Under the pieces are notes generated by a model. The model saw nothing but the letters and a program-made list of their open reading frames with translations, had not been told where the DNA came from and ran no database searches. Position numbers and translations under genes: made by a program. A stretch of DNA of 64,000 nucleotides from Chitinophagaceae bacterium (lineage in GTDB: Bacteria; Bacteroidota; Bacteroidia; Chitinophagales; Chitinophagaceae), in the NCBI GenBank assembly GCA_016721085.1, contig JADKJI010000005.1, positions 248,001 through 312,000 of the forward strand, written 5' to 3'. The first letter of the stretch is position 1; each line of letters opens with the position of its first letter. This document shows positions 7,417-16,770 of the stretch, one piece after another.

Positions 7417-9945
7417 ATGATGATTTTATCGGTGAAAAGAGGCTTACCGGCTGCTGCTTTTACCCTTCTTTTGCTGTTCGCTTTTTCCGACAGCTGGTCG
7501 CAGGTGAAAATACTGAAAGGAAGTATCCGGGACGCCCATAGTGATGAACCTATCCCCTTCGCTTCCATGCGTTTCCGGAACAGTACTTCCGGCCGCCTCA
7601 GCGATTCTGCAGGTAACTTTAGTTTCCGTTTTAACGAATGGCCTACTACCGATACCATTGAGATCACTTATGTAGGCTATGCCGATTATATCCTCCCTAT
7701 TGATAGCATCCTCCTCTCCAGGGTCCGCAATAATGTGCTCGATATCTCCATCCTCATGATCCGTGGAAAATTCGCCAACGAAGTGGTGGTGAAGAAAAAA
7801 ATAGACCGCGGCTACCTGATGTGGAAGCGTATCGTGAAACACAAACCAGAGAACGACCGCTACCGCTTCGATAACTTCTCATACGAACTCTACAACAAAA
7901 TAGAGATTGACCTGAAGAATATCGCCCGCGACAGATGGAGCAAATACCCGATCATAAAGAACTATGGTTTCGTATTTGATAATATCGACACTACAGAAGA
8001 AGGAAGACCCTACCTTCCCGTCTATCTTACAGAAGCCATTTCAGATTATTATTACCAGAAATCCCCCAAAAAAAGAAGGGAAGTTTTTAAAGGCACCAAG
8101 ACTATCGGTGTATCGAATGAAAGTGCTCTTCAGTTTCTGGGTGGAATGGATCAGAACATCAATTTCTATAGCAACTTCATACCTGTATTCGATAAACAGT
8201 ATGTAAGTCCTATCAGCGATAACGGGGACCTCTATTACAATTACAAGGTTCTCGATTCACAATTCGTAAATAATCGTCGACTCATCCATATGGTGTTTAC
8301 ACCAAAGCGAAAAGGTGAAAGTACCTTTGAAGGCGATTGCTGGGTACACGATACTACCTGGGCGGTACAAAAGATGAACCTTCGTCTTAGTAAAGACGCC
8401 AATATCAACTTCGTAGATAAGCTTAGTCTTATACAGGAATATAAGATGACGGATAAAGGTATCTGGTTCCTTTCACGCGACAAGTTTGTGGTTGATCTCT
8501 CACTTACCGGAGAAAAAGCTTTATCGATCATTGGCAGGAAGTCTACCACCTATGAAAATATCGTGATCAACGACACTTCCGTACTTTCTGAATTGGCAAA
8601 AAACAAATTGATTGAAGAAACGATAGTTCCCGATTCAGCGAAATTCGCATCTGATAGTTTCTGGGATACAGCCCGTCATGAATCACTGAACAAAAACGAA
8701 AAAGCTATCTATCATACTATCGACACCCTGATGTCGATGCCTTCTTTCAAAAGAGCCACCAAGATCATAAACTTCATTGCTACCGGTTATTTGGATGTAG
8801 GGAACTATCAGATAGGTCCATGGCAAAACTGGGTATATGGGAATGTGATTGAAGGTTTAAGACTGCGTTGGGACCTGGGAACCAACCGGTATTTCAATAA
8901 GAACCTATTATTACATGGCTATCTGGCGTATGGATTCACCGACCAGAAATACAAGGGAGGAGCTGATTTCCGGTATCTCTTCAATAGAAATCCCCGTCTG
9001 ATGGTTTCAGGTTCTTATTCCAAGGACTTTGACAGGGCACAGACTTATTACGATGAGATTAGTCAGGATAATATCTTCGCTTTGGCAATTCGTAAGAACA
9101 ATGTGCCTTTCAAATTCATGATGTTGGAAGATGCAAGGCTGGCAGTATTTAAAGAATGGCATAATGGCTTATCAGTAAATCTTATGGGTGTTCATAAAAG
9201 CTATGAGCCAATAAAGAATCTTCCTGATAAGGCAGTAATTGCAGGAAACAACGGCAATACCTTCACCACTTTTGAAACCTCTATCCAGGTTCGTTTCGCC
9301 TATCTCGAAAAATTTCTGGAGAATACTTTCTTCCGTACCAGTTTGGGTAGTCCCTACCCCATCACAGAACTGCGCTATACCCGAGGTATACCCAATGTAT
9401 GGAACAGTAATTATTCCTACTCAAAATTATCAGCAAGCATATCTGATTATAGCAAGATTCCTCCTATCGGAAGCATCTATTATAATCTCTTCGCTGGAAA
9501 AACCTATGGCACTCTGCCTTATATGTTCCTTGATGTTGCACCGGGTAATGAGATCTACTATTATAACAAGTATGCTTTCAACCTGATGAACCGCTGGGAA
9601 TACCTGCACGACCAATATGCGGGTATCAACTTCGAACATAATATCGGCAATGGCTTATTCCGATATATACCGCTCACGCGTAAGTTAAAATTCCGTCAGT
9701 TCTGGAATGCAAAGGTTTTATGGGGAAGCTTGAGTGATGCCAATAAGGCATTGAATAACCCAACCGGTTCCTCATATCAATTCTCTACGCTTGATGGCAA
9801 AACGTATATGGAACTAGGAACCGGTGTAGATAATATCTTCAAGGTATTCCGACTCGATTTTATCTGGCGTGTATTGCCAAGACCTTTGCCTCCTGAAAAA
9901 GTGAAACGTTTTGGGGTATTCTTCAGTTTCCGATTGGCATTTTAA
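7417..9945 (+). CDS. DUF5686 / carboxypeptidase-regulatory-like outer membrane protein
   Basis: An 842-residue exported protein. Residues 1-29 are a signal peptide ending FSDSWSQ. Residues about 33-115 are a carboxypeptidase-regulatory-like beta-sandwich (LKGSIRDAHSDEPIPFASM, DSAGNFSF, ITYVGYAD), a domain common at the front of Bacteroidetes outer-membrane proteins. The rest matches the DUF5686 layout: a charged region (YRFDNFSYELYNKIEID) and then a long C-terminal beta barrel ending FFSFRLAF with terminal Phe. It is therefore probably an outer-membrane barrel of unknown substrate, without a TonB plug. It stands alone between divergent genes and the glycerol cluster. Confidence 0.85.
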   Translation: MMILSVKRGLPAAAFTLLLLFAFSDSWSQVKILKGSIRDAHSDEPIPFASMRFRNSTSGRLSDSAGNFSFRFNEWPTTDTIEITYVGYADYILPIDSILLSRVRNNVLDISILMIRGKFANEVVVKKKIDRGYLMWKRIVKHKPENDRYRFDNFSYELYNKIEIDLKNIARDRWSKYPIIKNYGFVFDNIDTTEEGRPYLPVYLTEAISDYYYQKSPKKRREVFKGTKTIGVSNESALQFLGGMDQNINFYSNFIPVFDKQYVSPISDNGDLYYNYKVLDSQFVNNRRLIHMVFTPKRKGESTFEGDCWVHDTTWAVQKMNLRLSKDANINFVDKLSLIQEYKMTDKGIWFLSRDKFVVDLSLTGEKALSIIGRKSTTYENIVINDTSVLSELAKNKLIEETIVPDSAKFASDSFWDTARHESLNKNEKAIYHTIDTLMSMPSFKRATKIINFIATGYLDVGNYQIGPWQNWVYGNVIEGLRLRWDLGTNRYFNKNLLLHGYLAYGFTDQKYKGGADFRYLFNRNPRLMVSGSYSKDFDRAQTYYDEISQDNIFALAIRKNNVPFKFMMLEDARLAVFKEWHNGLSVNLMGVHKSYEPIKNLPDKAVIAGNNGNTFTTFETSIQVRFAYLEKFLENTFFRTSLGSPYPITELRYTRGIPNVWNSNYSYSKLSASISDYSKIPPIGSIYYNLFAGKTYGTLPYMFLDVAPGNEIYYYNKYAFNLMNRWEYLHDQYAGINFEHNIGNGLFRYIPLTRKLKFRQFWNAKVLWGSLSDANKALNNPTGSSYQFSTLDGKTYMELGTGVDNIFKVFRLDFIWRVLPRPLPPEKVKRFGVFFSFRLAF

Positions 9946-9962
9946 ATAACGAAAGTTTCTTA

Positions 9963-9992
9963 TTGACCCATCGATTTTTTGGCTAACTTTTG
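9963..9992 (+). promoter_or_regulatory. Candidate promoter for the glycerol cluster
   Basis: TTG (9963-9965), 19 bases, then AACTTTTG (9985-9992, 7/8 match to TAnnTTTG). The predicted transcription start falls about 10-15 bases before the glpK ATG at 10011. Confidence 0.4.
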
Positions 9993-10010
9993 GAGCCAAA
10001 AAACGATTGC

Positions 10011-11510
10011 ATGACAGGAAAATATATCCTTTCCCTCGACCAGGGAACTACGAGTTCAAGAGCCATCATTTTCGATCAGGCAGGAGCCATCATTTCAGTA
10101 GCACAAAAAGAGTTCAAACAATACTATCCGCAACCCGGATGGGTGGAACATGATGCCGATGAAATCTGGTCCTCCCAATTCGGCGTAATGGCAGAAGTAC
10201 TCGCAAAAACAAATAGCAAAACATCCGATATAGCCGCCATAGGTATCACCAATCAACGCGAAACCACCATCGTTTGGGAACGTGAAACTGGCAAACCTAT
10301 TTATCATGCAATAGTTTGGCAGGATAGGCGAACAGCTGGTTATTGCGACACATTAAAAGCCGAAGGACATGCTGCCATGATCCAGCAAAAAACAGGCTTG
10401 GTGATAGATGCCTATTTCTCCGCTACTAAATTAAAATGGATACTCGATGAAGTACCAGGTGCAAGAGCAAAAGCCGACAGAGGAGAATTAGCCTTTGGCA
10501 CAGTCGATAGTTGGTTAGCCTGGAAATTATCAGGTGGAAAAATTCATATCACCGATGTATCGAATGCCTCCCGCACTTTATTACTGAATATACAAACTGG
10601 TGAATGGGATGAGGACTTACTCAAGCTATTCAATATACCTGCTTCGGTATTACCGGAAGTAAAACCATCCAGCAAAGTATATGGAGTAACAGAAACCGTA
10701 GTGAAGCATGCGAATATTCCGATTGCAGGTATTGCTGGTGATCAGCAAGCAGCTTTATTCGGACAACTATGTACACAACCGGGAATGGTCAAGAATACAT
10801 ATGGAACCGGCTGCTTCATGCTGATGAATACCGGCGAACAATTGATTCCTTCAAAAAATAATTTGCTGACCACTATCGCCTGGAAAATTGGCAATAAGAC
10901 AGAATATGCGTTGGAAGGAAGTGTGTTCATTGCAGGAGCCGTTGTACAGTGGTTACGCGATAGTCTTCATTTCATCCGTCATTCAGGCGATGTGGAAGCA
11001 TTAGCAGCCCAGGTAACTGATACTGATGGTGTATTCCTGGTACCTGCCTTCGCAGGATTAGGTGCTCCCCACTGGAATCCTTATGCGAGAGGTTCTCTCT
11101 TTGGAGTAACAAGAGGCACAACAAAAGCCCATATTGCCCGTGCTGCTCTTGAAAGCATCGCCTATCAAACCACAGATGTACTAAAAGCCATGGAAGCCGA
11201 CTCTGGTATTTCAATAAAAGAATTACGCGTAGATGGTGGCGCTACCATCAACAATATGCTGATGCAATTCCAGAGCGATATACTGCAAACACCAGTCGTT
11301 AGACCGAAAATAAACGAGAGCACAGCCCTAGGCGCTGCTTATCTCGCCGGATTAGCTGTTGGTTATTGGGATAGTGTAGAATCCTTGCAAAAACAATGGC
11401 AAATGGATGCGCGATTTACGCCATCATTACCAGAAGAAAAAGTAAAAGAATATATGAAAGGTTGGCAAAGGGCGGTGAAGGCGAGTATTGCTTGGGCGGG
11501 AGACGCTTAG
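10011..11510 (+). CDS. glpK: Glycerol kinase
   Basis: A 499-residue cytosolic kinase that makes sn-glycerol 3-phosphate from glycerol and ATP; the length matches the usual about 500. The N-terminus LSLDQGTTSSRAIIFDQ is the FGGY nucleotide-binding loop. GITNQRETTIVWERETG and AIVWQDRRT contain the glycerol-contacting Arg-Glu pair, the FGGY signature region lies around ALEGSVFIAGAVVQWLRD, and DGGATINNMLMQFQSDIL is the C-terminal ATP-site motif. I start at ATG 10011 because earlier residues do not fit the family. It is followed by glpD and glpF on the same strand, a complete glycerol uptake and oxidation set. Confidence 0.97.
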   Translation: MTGKYILSLDQGTTSSRAIIFDQAGAIISVAQKEFKQYYPQPGWVEHDADEIWSSQFGVMAEVLAKTNSKTSDIAAIGITNQRETTIVWERETGKPIYHAIVWQDRRTAGYCDTLKAEGHAAMIQQKTGLVIDAYFSATKLKWILDEVPGARAKADRGELAFGTVDSWLAWKLSGGKIHITDVSNASRTLLLNIQTGEWDEDLLKLFNIPASVLPEVKPSSKVYGVTETVVKHANIPIAGIAGDQQAALFGQLCTQPGMVKNTYGTGCFMLMNTGEQLIPSKNNLLTTIAWKIGNKTEYALEGSVFIAGAVVQWLRDSLHFIRHSGDVEALAAQVTDTDGVFLVPAFAGLGAPHWNPYARGSLFGVTRGTTKAHIARAALESIAYQTTDVLKAMEADSGISIKELRVDGGATINNMLMQFQSDILQTPVVRPKINESTALGAAYLAGLAVGYWDSVESLQKQWQMDARFTPSLPEEKVKEYMKGWQRAVKASIAWAGDA

Positions 11511-11771
11511 TAAGGTTCAAGAGGTTCCAGAGTGTTAAGAGATTTTCCAGAGGGGCAGGGTGTTAATCGTCTGTGTTCTCAGAGAATCTGGTGATCCCTT
11601 AAACTTCCATCTCACGCAGAGGCGCGGAGACGCATTGTATTCTCTTTACTCTTTGTACTCCTGCGCCTTGTGTCTTTCCGACTGGTAAAATGTATTTGTA
11701 TTGGCTGTTCATTCTCAAATCTTCAAATAATCATCAAATTGTTCAAATTTCTGATTCTTGGCAAAACCAAA
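11511..11771. repeat. Degenerate repeat words between glpK and glpD
   Basis: The 261-base gap holds an A-family word (CACGCAGAGGCGCGGAGACGC from 11613, then TGCGCCTTGTG and GGTAAAATGTATTTGTATT from 11685), followed by a run of CTCAAATCTTCAAATAATC words that recurs near 53870. No gene is visible. The element sits inside what should be one transcription unit. Confidence 0.6.
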
Positions 11772-13331
11772 ATGACCAGAACTCAATTAATAGAAAAACT
11801 CTCACTCACAAAACAATTCGACATCATCATTATCGGTGGTGGTGCTACCGGATTAGGGGCAGCTGTTGATGCCGCCACCCGCGGCTATTCCACCTTATTA
11901 CTCGAACAGGATGATTTTGCAAAAGGCACTTCTTCCCGATCCACAAAACTAGTACACGGTGGCGTTAGATATCTGCAACAAGGGAATATTAAACTGGTGA
12001 TGGATGCCCTTAAAGAAAGAGGCGTACTAAAAAAGAATGCACCACATATAGTAAAAAACCAATCCTTCATAGTCCCCAATTACAAATGGTGGGAAGGACC
12101 TTATTATGGATTGGGATTGAAAGTGTATGATTGGATGAGTGGCAGCCTGGGTTTAGGAAATTCAGAATGGCTGAGTACAGAAGAAGTGTTAGAACGTGCC
12201 CCTACCCTTGACCCCGATGGATTAAAAGGGGGAGTTATATATCACGATGGACAATTTGATGATGCGCGATTAGCAATCAATCTGGCACAGACCGCTGTAG
12301 AATACGGTGCCGTTGTGTTAAACCGGTTCAAAGTAACCGGTTTATTGAAAGTGAATGGGAAAATAGTTGGAGTGGGTGCCAGAGATATGGAAACTGGATT
12401 TACTTACGAAATCCAATCCAAAAGCGTCATCAACGCTACCGGTGTTTTTTCAGATTCCATACAACAGATGGATGAACCAGGAAAAGAAACCAGTATCACC
12501 CCAAGTCAGGGTATTCATATAGTATTAGACAAAGAATTCTTACCCGGTTCAGCAGCTATCATGATTCCAGATACGGATGATGGAAGGGTTTTGTTTGCTG
12601 TTCCCTGGCATAATAAAATAATAGTAGGCACAACCGATACAGCTGTAGAAACTATTGCTGATGAACCGTATGCCTTGCCTGAAGAGATAGATTTCATTCT
12701 GCAACATGCATCGAGATATCTTACCAAGGATCCCGGATATAATGATATAAGAAGCATTTTTGCAGGATTGCGGCCACTTGTAAAAAGTTCCGCTAAAAAA
12801 ACAGCTGAAGTATCACGCGATCATTCCATATTGTTAGCAGATTCAGGATTGATAAGTATTGTAGGAGGAAAATGGACAACTTATAGAAAGATGGCGGAAG
12901 ATGTGGTGAATACGGCGGCCATTCAGGGCGGATTACCGTATAAAGATTGTATCACCACCACCACCCTTATTCATGGGGCCATGGAGGTTACTGATTTTGA
13001 GGAAGAGGGGTATTATTATGGTACTGACAGGTCTTCCATTAACGACTTAATAATTTCGCATCCTGAATTGGGTTTACAATTACATCCATCCTTGCCCTAT
13101 ACAGCAGCTGAAATTGTTTGGGCTGTAAAGAATGAATGGTGCTTAACATTGGATGATGCCCTAAGCAGAAGAACAAGGGCCTTACTTCTGGACGCTAAAG
13201 CGGCCATTGAAATAGCGCCTGTAGTGGCTACTCTTATGGCTGAGGAGTTGAAAAAAGACAAGCATTGGATTTCAGAACAATTATTATCTTTCAATACCGT
13301 AGCACAAAATTACTTGCCAAAACAACTTTAA
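11772..13331 (+). CDS. glpD: Aerobic glycerol-3-phosphate dehydrogenase
   Basis: A 519-residue FAD enzyme that oxidises glycerol 3-phosphate to dihydroxyacetone phosphate and passes electrons to the quinone pool at the inner membrane. The FAD dinucleotide-binding motif is DIIIIGGGATGLGAAVDAA (about residues 16-34), followed by the family patterns GTSSRSTKLVHGGVRYL and, later, PSQGIHIVLDKEFLP and IFAGLRPLV. SIVGGKWTTYRKMAED is the second FAD contact before the C-terminal helical domain. ATG 11772 is the family start; the longer open frame upstream is repeat sequence. It lies between glpK and glpF. Confidence 0.96.
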   Translation: MTRTQLIEKLSLTKQFDIIIIGGGATGLGAAVDAATRGYSTLLLEQDDFAKGTSSRSTKLVHGGVRYLQQGNIKLVMDALKERGVLKKNAPHIVKNQSFIVPNYKWWEGPYYGLGLKVYDWMSGSLGLGNSEWLSTEEVLERAPTLDPDGLKGGVIYHDGQFDDARLAINLAQTAVEYGAVVLNRFKVTGLLKVNGKIVGVGARDMETGFTYEIQSKSVINATGVFSDSIQQMDEPGKETSITPSQGIHIVLDKEFLPGSAAIMIPDTDDGRVLFAVPWHNKIIVGTTDTAVETIADEPYALPEEIDFILQHASRYLTKDPGYNDIRSIFAGLRPLVKSSAKKTAEVSRDHSILLADSGLISIVGGKWTTYRKMAEDVVNTAAIQGGLPYKDCITTTTLIHGAMEVTDFEEEGYYYGTDRSSINDLIISHPELGLQLHPSLPYTAAEIVWAVKNEWCLTLDDALSRRTRALLLDAKAAIEIAPVVATLMAEELKKDKHWISEQLLSFNTVAQNYLPKQL

Positions 13332-13343
13332 AAACGATTGCTT

Positions 13344-14051
13344 ATGACTGCTTTCTGGGGCGAATTTATCGGCACCATGTTATTGATACTTCTGGGAGAA
13401 GGTGTAGTTGCCAATGTAGTATTAGATAAAACAAAAGGAAATAACGGAGGATTAATTTCCATCACTTTCGGTTGGGCTATTGCGGTATTCGCTGGCGTTT
13501 TTGCCTCGGTTGAACTGGGAGGAAGTGGACATTTGAATCCGGCTGTCTCCATCGCAATGGCTGTATTAGGTAATTTCGAATGGGCTAATGTTGGCCTTTA
13601 TATCGCAGCACAAATGGGCGGCGCTTTCACTGGAGCCGTTGTAGTATGGTTAGCCTATCGCCAGCATTTCAATGAAACGAAAGATGCTGATACTAAAATG
13701 GCTGTATTCTGCACTAGTCCTGCTATAAGAAGCAGTACCAATAATATCATTACTGAAATAATTGGCACTTTCGTATTAATACTTGGAGCCCTATTAATGG
13801 CAAAATCTGAAGTAAAACTGGGGGCATTGGATGCTTTGCCAGTAGCCTTACTGGTACTTGGAATTGGTCTTTCGTTAGGTGGACCTACAGGTTATGCTAT
13901 CAATCCTGCCAGAGATTTGGCGCCAAGAATAGCACATGCCATCTTACCAATTCCAAATAAGAGGGATAGTGATTGGTCTTATTCATGGGTTCCGGTAATT
14001 GGACCCATCATTGGTGCCTTATTGGCAGTAGGCGTTAAATCACTACTGTAG
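13344..14051 (+). CDS. glpF: Glycerol facilitator (aquaglyceroporin)
   Basis: A 235-residue channel of the major intrinsic protein family with six membrane helices and two half-helices. The first NPA box is at residues 65-67 (SGHLNPAVSIAMA) and the second is NPARD at 187-191 (GYAINPARDLAPRI). The Asp after the second NPAR is typical of glycerol-conducting members rather than strict water channels. It starts 12 bases after glpD, using the ATG rather than a TTG two codons upstream. Its last 9 bases overlap the end of the convergent arsenite transporter gene. Confidence 0.94.
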   Translation: MTAFWGEFIGTMLLILLGEGVVANVVLDKTKGNNGGLISITFGWAIAVFAGVFASVELGGSGHLNPAVSIAMAVLGNFEWANVGLYIAAQMGGAFTGAVVVWLAYRQHFNETKDADTKMAVFCTSPAIRSSTNNIITEIIGTFVLILGALLMAKSEVKLGALDALPVALLVLGIGLSLGGPTGYAINPARDLAPRIAHAILPIPNKRDSDWSYSWVPVIGPIIGALLAVGVKSLL

Positions 14052-15125
14052 CACTTCCTTTCCTTTACCATAATATTTTTTACGAAGCCAGAAAGCCAGG
14101 TTTACCAGGGCTATGAGGGCGGGTACTTCCACCAGAGGGCCAATAACCCCTGCAAAGGCTTGTCCGCTATTGATACCGAATACACCAATAGCAACGGCGA
14201 TGGCCAGTTCAAAATTATTTCCGGCTGCTGTAAAAGCTATGGAAGCGTTTCTGGAATAGTCAACACCCATCTTACGTGCAATCAGGAAGCTTACAAGAAA
14301 CATGATGGCAAAATAGATTACTAAAGGAATAGCTATCCTTACAACATCAAGAGGTATCTGCACAATTAGTTTTCCTTTCAAGCTAAACATAACAACAATT
14401 GTAAAAAGAAGGGCTATCAATGTAATGGGGGAAATAAGGGGAACAAATTTCTTCTGGAACCATTCTTCCCCTTTAATCTTTATAAGCGCATAGCGACTGA
14501 TTACTCCAGCAGCAAAGGGAATACCGAGATAGATAAGAACACTTTCTGCAATTTGTCCGATGGTGATATTCACTTCCAATCCATGCATTCCAAATAACGG
14601 AGGCAATACCGTGATGAAAACATAAGCATACACACTGTATAATAAGACCTGAAATACACTATTCAATGCCACCAATCCAGCTGCATATTCCCTATTACCA
14701 TCAGCTAGTTCATTCCAAACAATCACCATGGCAATACAACGAGCGATACCGATCAGAATGAGTCCAACCATATACTCGGGCAAATCGCGAAGGAATACGA
14801 TAGCTAAAACAAACATCAGTATAGGACCGATCACCCAGTTCAACAAAAGGGATACGCTAAGGACTTTCACATTACGGAATACTTCTCCCATTTTTTCGTA
14901 GCGCACTTTTGCTAATGGTGGATACATCATCAAAATTAATCCGATAGCCAGAGGAATATTGGTGGTTCCGCTGGAGAGGGAGTTAATGAAAACAGAAGAA
15001 TCGGGATAGAAATACCCGATTGCTATCCCAATTAGCATTGCCAGCAAAATCCATAAGGTGAGATATCTGTCCAGAAATCCCAATTGTTTTCTTTTAGCTG
15101 CCGGTGCACAATCAGTAACTGTCAT
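14043..15125 (-). CDS. ACR3 family arsenite efflux transporter
   Basis: A 360-residue inner-membrane protein with ten hydrophobic helices that exports arsenite by secondary transport. The family signatures are present: LILMMYPPLAKVRYEKM, LNWVIGPILMF and the essential cysteine in LIGIARCIAMVIVWNELA, then FTAAGNNFELAIAVAIGVFG near the end. It is of the ACR3 type, not the unrelated ArsB type. It is encoded 25 bases after an ArsR regulator, forming the usual arsR-transporter operon. There is no arsC reductase or arsM beside it. Confidence 0.95.
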   Translation of the reverse strand: MTVTDCAPAAKRKQLGFLDRYLTLWILLAMLIGIAIGYFYPDSSVFINSLSSGTTNIPLAIGLILMMYPPLAKVRYEKMGEVFRNVKVLSVSLLLNWVIGPILMFVLAIVFLRDLPEYMVGLILIGIARCIAMVIVWNELADGNREYAAGLVALNSVFQVLLYSVYAYVFITVLPPLFGMHGLEVNITIGQIAESVLIYLGIPFAAGVISRYALIKIKGEEWFQKKFVPLISPITLIALLFTIVVMFSLKGKLIVQIPLDVVRIAIPLVIYFAIMFLVSFLIARKMGVDYSRNASIAFTAAGNNFELAIAVAIGVFGINSGQAFAGVIGPLVEVPALIALVNLAFWLRKKYYGKGKEVLQ

Positions 15126-15150
15126 ATTTTGCTTTTAATCATTTTAAAAA

Positions 15151-15480
15151 TCAGCAACACTCATTATCTTTTGGTACTATATGCATGAGGGTTTCCCATT
15201 CCTCTTTTATCTTATTCCATGTCTTTAGTTCCAGGCAGTAGCAAATGGAAACGCCTTCAATGCGGCCCTTTATCAACCCGGCTTCTTTCATTTCTTTCAG
15301 ATGTTGTGAAATAGTAGATTGAGCCAGACCCAATTCTTCAACCAGATCGCCGCAAATACAGCTCTCCGATTTAAGAAGTTGTTGTAGTATGGCAATGCGG
15401 GCGGGATGAGCCAATGCCTTGAAATAAGTGGCCAGTTTATTCTGGCGTGCCGTGAAAATCTCGGATTTTGTTCTACCCAT
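15151..15480 (-). CDS. arsR: ArsR family arsenite-responsive repressor
   Basis: A 109-residue winged-helix repressor. LATYFKALAHPARIAILQQL is the family entry helix; ESCICGDLVEELGLAQSTISQHLKEMKEAGLI holds the helix-turn-helix. The canonical ELCVC-DL metal motif is changed to ESCIC-GDL, still keeping Cys, and further cysteines occur in SICYC and at the C-terminus (ECC), which could bind As(III). I choose the ATG at 15480 over one ten codons upstream because an operator-like palindrome (15485-15500) lies directly before it. It should repress its own operon with the ACR3 gene and release on arsenite binding. Confidence 0.88.
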   Translation of the reverse strand: MGRTKSEIFTARQNKLATYFKALAHPARIAILQQLLKSESCICGDLVEELGLAQSTISQHLKEMKEAGLIKGRIEGVSICYCLELKTWNKIKEEWETLMHIVPKDNECC

Positions 15481-15484
15481 ATCA

Positions 15485-15500
15485 ATCGCAATATTACGAT
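15485..15500. promoter_or_regulatory. ArsR-type operator
   Basis: ATCGCAATATTACGAT is a near-perfect 16-base palindrome (one mismatched pair) four bases before the chosen arsR start codon. It resembles ATCG-NNNNNNNN-CGAT sites of ArsR-family repressors. The upstream start would place it inside the coding region. Confidence 0.55.
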
Positions 15501-15561
15501 ATATATTCAAAAAATGAAATTCTGTTGAAATCGCTATTTTTAAGTCCCTAATAATTAACCA

Positions 15562-16080
15562 ATGAAAAAAGCGATTGTACTAACAGTAATTGGCTGTCTT
15601 CTATTATCATCAGCCTTTAGTCAGGATCCTGAACTACGATTAAAAGAAAAAGGGATCACATTACCAACGGCTTCAGCCCCAGTGGCGAACTATGTGAATG
15701 CAGTTCGGGTAGGAAACCTTTTATATTTATCAGGGAAAGGGCCGAAGAAAGCCGATGGTACAGATATAACCGGAAAAGTTGGAAAGGAACTTACATTAGA
15801 ACAAGGCTATGCAGCTGCCCAGGCTGTAGCTATATCACATATCGCTGTATTGAAAGCGGAGTTAGGTGACCTTAAAAAAGTAAAGCGTATTGTAAAGGTA
15901 TTAGGCATGGTGAACTGTGTTGAAGGCTTCACTGATCAACCCAAAGTAATAAACGGATATAGCGATTTCATGGTGGCCATATTCGGTGATAAGGGGAAGC
16001 ATGCAAGAAGTGCTGTTGGGATGTATGCGCTACCAAATAATATTGCAGTGGAAGTGGAAGTGATTGTGGAGGTGGAATAG
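15562..16080 (+). CDS. Exported RidA/YjgF-family protein
   Basis: A 172-residue protein with a signal peptide (MKKAIVLTVIGCLLLSSAFSQ) followed by a full RidA/YjgF/UK114 domain. Visible family features are VRVGNLLYLSGKGP (about residue 50), the middle helix AYAAAQAVAIS-like stretch, VKRIVKVLGMVNC and the closing GKHARSAVGMYALPNNIAVEVE, in which Arg and Pro-Asn correspond to the substrate-pocket region. Typical RidA deaminates reactive enamines/imines in the cytosol. Here the signal peptide suggests the periplasm, where the substrate is not known. It is divergent from arsR and is followed by the palindrome array. Confidence 0.85.
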   Translation: MKKAIVLTVIGCLLLSSAFSQDPELRLKEKGITLPTASAPVANYVNAVRVGNLLYLSGKGPKKADGTDITGKVGKELTLEQGYAAAQAVAISHIAVLKAELGDLKKVKRIVKVLGMVNCVEGFTDQPKVINGYSDFMVAIFGDKGKHARSAVGMYALPNNIAVEVEVIVEVE

Positions 16081-16162
16081 TAAAAAGAAGTTGTAAGCCT
16101 AAAAAAATCCCTGTCTGCAAGAAATGATAGATACCTGATTCCTATTGTATTACATCCAGTTT

Positions 16163-16710
16163 GGTTGTAAAAGGTCTCCAACCTTATAAGGTTGGAGACC
16201 TTTTACAACCTCCTCATGATACAACTCAAATTCCAAGAAAGATTTCAATCAAAATTTTGGCTCTAATTAGGATTTAAAAACGCTGCGTTTAAAATAGAAT
16301 GCAAGCCAGGTCTAGATTTCAACTGATTAAAAAATTCTCCCATCTTATCAACGCTATAAGCGAAGTTATCATTGAAGCTTTAGTTGTACAACTACTTTTC
16401 AGTTTTGTGAAAAGTTGTATAAGGTCTCCAACCTTATAAGGTTGGAGACCTTATACAACCTCCTCATGATACAACCCAAATTTCAAGAAAGTTATCAACA
16501 AAACTTTTGGCTCTAATTAGAATTTACAAATGTTGCGTTTATAATAGAATGCAGGCCACGCCTAGCTTTCAACTGATTTAGAATTCTCCTGTCTTATTAA
16601 AGCACTAAGCGAAGTTGTTTTAAAGCTATAATTGTACAACTACTTTTCAATTTTGGCAATAAGTTGCACAAGGTCTCCAACCTTATAAGGTTGGAGACCT
16701 TATACAACTT
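16163..16710. repeat. Array of three 46-48 base palindromes in about 250-base repeat units
   Basis: Three long palindromes are centred at about 16186, 16436 and 16685, 249-250 bases apart. Each has a TTATAA core, inner arms GGTCTCCAACC / GGTTGGAGACC and outer arms GTTGTA...TACAAC-like. The first (16163-16210) and second (16414-16459) are perfect; the third (16663-16708) has two mismatched pairs. The two spacers between them are about 80 percent alike by eye (shared words CTCCTCATGATACAAC, TTTTGGCTCTAATTAG, GCGTTTA, TTTCAACTGATT, GCGAAGTT, TACAACTACTTTT). The 690-base gap (16081-16770) shows no open reading frame worth calling. Confidence 0.85.
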
Positions 16711-16717
16711 CTTTCTT

Positions 16718-16750
16718 AAAAAAAAGGGCTGGTGTTTCCACCAGCCCTTT
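16718..16750 (-). terminator. Intrinsic terminator of the 16771-17247 gene
   Basis: AAAGGGCTGGTG (16723-16734) pairs with CACCAGCCCTTT (16739-16750) around a TTTC loop. On the minus strand the stem is followed by a run of eight T, so it should stop transcription from the gene that ends at 16771. Confidence 0.8.
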
Positions 16751-16770
16751 CAAGTATGCAAATATTGTTC

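Noticed and set aside
16163..16710. CRISPR array
   Set aside because: Repeats are spaced by about 200 bases of related sequence, the spacers are not unique, and there are no cas genes.
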